Shown here piece by piece: positions 7,038 through 9,301 of a stretch of DNA of 9,301 nt (its first letter is position 1; the number at the start of each line of letters is the position of its first letter). Source of the stretch: JBJHBY01 sp050485745 (GTDB lineage Bacteria; Pseudomonadota; Gammaproteobacteria; Pseudomonadales; CAMLJR01). The position numbers and the translations under genes were made by a program. The stretch spans positions 1 to 9,301 of the forward strand of contig JBJHBY010000144.1 in the NCBI GenBank assembly GCA_050485745.1. Direction: 5' to 3'. Below the pieces are notes generated by a model, which was not told the origin of the DNA, did no database searches, and worked only from the letters and a program-made list of their open reading frames with translations.

Positions 7038-8486
7038 TCAGGCCGGCTGGGCCTGTGCCCGCAGTTCGGTGGTCGCCGCGGGTTCGCCGCGGCGCACGGT
7101 CATCCAGATATTCCAGGCCATCACCAGCATGCCGCTGAAGAAGATGGCGCCACCGATCAGGCGCACGATGTAGCCCGGATAGCTGGCCTGCAGGGATTCG
7201 ATAAAGCTGTAGGTCAGGGTGCCGTCGACGTTGTAGGCGCGCCACATCAGCCCCTGCAGCAGGCCGTTGACCCACATCGAGGCGATGTACAGCACGGTGC
7301 CGATGGTCGACAGCCAGAAGTGCAGGTTGATCAGCCCCGTGCTGTACATGCGCTGCTTGCCGTAGAGCACGGGAATCAGGTGATAGACCGCGCCGATCGA
7401 GATCATGGCCACCCAGCCCAGGGCGCCGGAGTGCACATGGCCGACTGTCCAGTCGGTGTAGTGGGAGAGGGCGTTGACCGTCTTGATCGACATCATTGGC
7501 CCCTCGAAGGTGGCCATGCCGTAGAAGGACAGGGCCACGATCAGGAAGCGCAGGATCGGGTCGGTGCGCAATTTGTGCCAGGCGCCGGAGAGGGTCATGA
7601 TGCCGTTGATCATGCCGCCCCAGCTGGGTGCCAGCAGGATCAGGCTCATGATCATGCCCAGGCTCTGTGCCCAGTCGGGCAGGGCGGTGTAGTGCAGGTG
7701 GTGGGGGCCGGCCCAGATGTACACCGCGATCAGCGCCCAGAAGTGCACGATGGACAGGCGGTAGGAATACACCGGTCGCTCCGCCTGCTTGGGCACGAAG
7801 TAGTACATCATGCCGAGGAAGCCGGCGGTGAGGAAGAAGCCCACCGCGTTGTGGCCGTACCACCACTGCACCATGGCGTCGATGGCACCGGGGTAGATCG
7901 AGTAGGACTTGGTCAGGCTCACCGGCACCGCCAGGTTGTTGACGATGTGCAGTACCGGAATGGTGATGACAAAGGCCGCGTAGAACCAGTTGGCGACATA
8001 GATGTGGCGGGTCTTGCGCCGGGCGATGGTGCCGAAGAACACCCAGGCATAGGTGACCCAGACCAGGGCGATCAGGATCGAGATCGGCCACTCCAGCTCG
8101 GCATATTCCTTGGTGGTGGTGTAGCCCATGGGCAGGGTGATGGCGGCGAGCACGATCACCAGTTGCCAGCCCCAGAACACCACCGCCGCGAGGCTGTCGG
8201 ACATCAGCCGTGCCTGGCAAGTGCGCTGCACCACGTAAAAAGACGTGCCCATCAGTGCGGAGCCGCCGAAGGCGAAGATCACCGCGTTGGTGTGCAGGGG
8301 GCGCAGCCGTCCGAAGGACAGCCAGGGGGTGTCGAAATTCAGTGCCGGCCAGACCATCTGCGCGGCGATCAGTACCCCGACACCCATGCCGACGATACCC
8401 CAGACCACCGTCATGATGGCGAACTGGCGCACGACCTTGTAATTGTAGACGGGGTGTTCGGGGGGCGCGAAGCGATCTGCGGCCAT
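7038..8486 (-). CDS. ccoN: cbb3-type cytochrome c oxidase subunit I, catalytic CcoN
   Basis: A 482-residue, 12-helix haem-copper oxidase subunit of the C class. It reduces oxygen to water and pumps protons across the inner membrane. The visible ligands match those known for Pseudomonas stutzeri CcoN at a constant +5 offset. His65 and His352 bind low-spin haem b, His350 binds haem b3, and His212, His262 and His263 bind CuB. Tyr256 is the residue that crosslinks to the CuB histidine, and Glu328 is the conserved glutamate near the active site. The motifs WWYGHNAV (208-215), GPHHLHY (260-266) and GHVHSGALGW (349-358) are intact. The ATG at 8484-8486 has AGGAAGG 5 bases upstream. This is the first gene of the operon, about 90 bases downstream of the predicted FNR-dependent start of transcription, and no residue expected for activity is missing. 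Confidence 0.98.
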   Translation of the reverse strand: MAADRFAPPEHPVYNYKVVRQFAIMTVVWGIVGMGVGVLIAAQMVWPALNFDTPWLSFGRLRPLHTNAVIFAFGGSALMGTSFYVVQRTCQARLMSDSLAAVVFWGWQLVIVLAAITLPMGYTTTKEYAELEWPISILIALVWVTYAWVFFGTIARRKTRHIYVANWFYAAFVITIPVLHIVNNLAVPVSLTKSYSIYPGAIDAMVQWWYGHNAVGFFLTAGFLGMMYYFVPKQAERPVYSYRLSIVHFWALIAVYIWAGPHHLHYTALPDWAQSLGMIMSLILLAPSWGGMINGIMTLSGAWHKLRTDPILRFLIVALSFYGMATFEGPMMSIKTVNALSHYTDWTVGHVHSGALGWVAMISIGAVYHLIPVLYGKQRMYSTGLINLHFWLSTIGTVLYIASMWVNGLLQGLMWRAYNVDGTLTYSFIESLQASYPGYIVRLIGGAIFFSGMLVMAWNIWMTVRRGEPAATTELRAQAQPA

Positions 8487-8506
8487 GATGCCCTTCCTGG
8501 TGGAGT

Positions 8507-8528
8507 GACGGCGCGTTTCAGCGGCGTC
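8507..8528 (-). promoter_or_regulatory. Imperfect stem-loop in the ccoN leader
   Basis: The 8-base arms gacggcgc (8507-8514) and gcggcgtc (8521-8528) pair at 7 of 8 positions around a 6-base loop. The structure lies in the predicted 5' untranslated region, about 20 bases before the ccoN ATG and clear of its ribosome-binding site. A stem of this kind is not rare in high-GC DNA, so a function is uncertain. The rest of the leader shows no riboswitch-like pattern that I recognise. Confidence 0.3.
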
Positions 8529-8579
8529 GGGAACAGGGTTGGAGGCGAGGCCCGGAAGGCGTGCCCGAATCCAGGGGGC

Positions 8580-8585
8580 ATTGTC
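8580..8585 (-). promoter_or_regulatory. Probable -10 element of the ccoN promoter
   Basis: GACAAT on the minus strand matches TATAAT at 4 of 6 positions. It lies 23 bases downstream of the FNR/ANR box, which is the spacing expected for a class II FNR-dependent promoter with the box centred near -41.5. Transcription would start around 8573-8574 and give a leader of about 88 bases. No good -35 hexamer is needed or seen. Confidence 0.5.
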
Positions 8586-8608
8586 CTGCAGTGCCTGCGT
8601 CCACCTCC

Positions 8609-8622
8609 TTGATGCAGGTCAA
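8609..8622 (-). promoter_or_regulatory. FNR/ANR-type operator upstream of ccoN
   Basis: On the minus strand the sequence reads TTGAC-CTGC-ATCAA, matching the palindromic consensus TTGAT-N4-ATCAA at 9 of 10 defined positions. It is centred about 33 bases upstream of the centre of the -10 element GACAAT, which places it where a class II activator binds. FNR-family regulators (FNR, ANR, FixK) activate cbb3 operons when oxygen is low, so the site fits the gene it precedes. No fnr/anr gene lies in the window. Confidence 0.85.
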
Positions 8623-8653
8623 TTATTTCCCAGCATAGCAGTGAAACCCAGCT

Positions 8654-8716
8654 CCTGCGGCACCGTGTCACACCCCTGCCGCGGGTGGCGAGGTGTGCCT
8701 GGCGGGGCGCCGCAGG
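8654..8716 (-). terminator. Nested inverted repeat between the VOC gene and the ccoN promoter, possible terminator
   Basis: An outer perfect 8-bp repeat, cctgcggc (8654-8661) with gccgcagg (8709-8716), encloses an inner perfect 6-bp repeat, cacacc (8669-8674) with ggtgtg (8692-8697). Inside that is a 3-bp repeat, gcc (8678-8680) with ggc (8687-8689). The structure starts about 15 bases after the VOC stop codon and ends before the FNR box, the right place to separate the two units. Only three T follow on the minus strand, so it is at best a weak intrinsic terminator; a mRNA 3'-end structure is equally possible. Confidence 0.35.
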
Positions 8717-8731
8717 TCGGGTGTCAGAGGT

Positions 8732-9133
8732 TTACACCGGGCCGAACATTTCGATCCAGTTACCGTCCGGGTCGGTGATGAAGGCAAAGCCGATACCGCC
8801 GCCGAACGGGGTCACATCCACGGGCACTTCGCCACCGGCGGCGCGCACGGCGGCGACCACTTCGGCCATGTTGCCGACGACGAGGGACAGATAGCGCAGC
8901 CCGGTTGCCGCCGGGCCACCGCCGGGAATGCCGGCCTGGGTGGGCGGGGTGTCGTAGCTGACCAGTTTGAGGACGTTGTCGCCGATGCTGTAGCGGTGCA
9001 TCAGGCCACCGGGGAAGGCCAGTTCTTCCTTGTAGGGCAGGCCGACGATCTGTTCATAGAATTCGCGCATGGCCTCCATGTTGTTGGTGACGATGCCGAT
9101 TTCGAGGTTCTGTGCGAGCAGTTGTGCGGGCAT
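8732..9133 (-). CDS. VOC-family (glyoxalase/bleomycin-resistance fold) single-domain protein
   Basis: A 133-residue soluble protein with the paired beta-alpha-beta modules of the vicinal oxygen chelate fold. Module 1 spans residues 9-59 (LEIGIVTNNMEAMREFYEQIVGL near the start) and module 2 residues 80-131, ending in DPDGNWIEMFG. My by-eye alignment to E. coli GloA (ligands His5, Glu56, His74, Glu122) puts Glu11, Lys56, Tyr81 and Glu128 at those positions. Only the last ligand is therefore kept, and a canonical metal-dependent glyoxalase I is unlikely; the substrate is unknown. The ATG at 9131-9133 has AGGAG about 8 bases upstream and the stop is TAA. The gene points the same way as ccoN but is separated from it by a nested repeat and the FNR promoter, so it is probably a separate unit. 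I see no convincing promoter in the 168 bases upstream of it. Confidence 0.85.
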   Translation of the reverse strand: MPAQLLAQNLEIGIVTNNMEAMREFYEQIVGLPYKEELAFPGGLMHRYSIGDNVLKLVSYDTPPTQAGIPGGGPAATGLRYLSLVVGNMAEVVAAVRAAGGEVPVDVTPFGGGIGFAFITDPDGNWIEMFGPV

Positions 9134-9250
9134 GGTGGGTCTCCTGGGTCAATGTCCGGGTTGCGTGAATCAGGGCTTGTGAAAATGGGTGGCCGTGGTT
9201 GCGACTCGCGCGAGGCCGGTGGAGGGTCGGCGTCGCGTCCCTATCGAGCG

Positions 9251-9271
9251 CCCGGCGGCGCTGCCGCCGGG
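9251..9271. repeat. Perfect 9-bp GC hairpin upstream of the VOC gene
   Basis: The arms cccggcggc (9251-9259) and gccgccggg (9263-9271) are exact reverse complements around a 3-base loop. Neither side is followed by a T run, so intrinsic termination is not supported on either strand. It could be the 3'-end structure of a gene beyond the right edge. The rest of 9134-9301 holds only the VOC ribosome-binding site and nothing else I can support. Confidence 0.4.
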
Positions 9272-9301
9272 TCCCCTGCGATGCTCATGCCCCGGCCTGC
9301 G

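Noticed and set aside
8411..8581. A possible 56-residue leader peptide overlapping the ccoN start.
   Set aside because: Its ATG lies within the -10 region and so upstream of the predicted transcript start; it has no suitably spaced ribosome-binding site and is out of frame with ccoN.
8601..8610. A perfect Shine-Dalgarno-like AAGGAGGTGG on the minus strand next to the FNR box.
   Set aside because: No start codon follows at a working distance, and the site lies upstream of the predicted start of transcription.
6834..8612. A 592-codon open frame on the plus strand opposite ccoN.
   Set aside because: It mirrors ccoN codons and gives a His/Asp/Gly/Gln-rich product with no domain; ccoN is certain on the other strand.

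Overview
The window is a high-GC, almost fully coding stretch in which every supported gene lies on the minus strand. It holds a complete cbb3-type (C-type haem-copper) cytochrome c oxidase locus, read from right to left in the order ccoN-ccoO-ccoQ-ccoP-ccoG-ccoH-ccoI-ccoS, followed by a small polytopic TauE/SafE (DsbD_2-like) membrane protein. This order, the two-helix CcoP, and a CcoN whose ligands align with the Pseudomonas stutzeri enzyme at a constant offset of five residues all suggest a gammaproteobacterium. The species cannot be named from the sequence.

Layout from right to left. Positions 9134-9301 are non-coding apart from a strong GC hairpin. A single-domain VOC-fold protein (8732-9133) precedes the oxidase cluster on the same strand; its link to respiration is unknown. 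The 245-base gap 8487-8731 holds a nested inverted repeat behind the VOC gene, then a near-consensus FNR/ANR box with a suitably placed -10 element, then the ccoN leader. This is the only convincing promoter in the window. The structural genes ccoNOQP (8486 down to 5311) follow with gaps of 31 and 11 bases and one 4-base overlap. A perfect 10-bp GC stem-loop lies in the 40-base gap before ccoG. The assembly genes ccoG, ccoH, ccoI, ccoS and the TauE/SafE gene (5270 down to 4) are tightly packed, with stop/start overlaps of 1, 4 and 8 bases and one 3-base gap. ccoH and ccoI start with GTG.

How the parts work together: low oxygen would activate FNR/ANR and transcribe the operon. CcoN carries the haem b and haem b3-CuB centre, CcoO and CcoP carry c-type haems that bring in electrons, and CcoQ is a small accessory subunit. 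CcoG (cupric reductase), CcoI (Cu+ P1B-type ATPase), CcoH and CcoS supply copper and assemble or stabilise the complex. The TauE/SafE protein is translationally linked to CcoS and is the least understood member of the set.

No wholly new system is evident. The points most worth a second look are the ccoP-ccoG stem-loop abutting the ccoG ribosome-binding site, the uncharacterised TauE/SafE partner, and the VOC protein with replaced metal-ligand positions.
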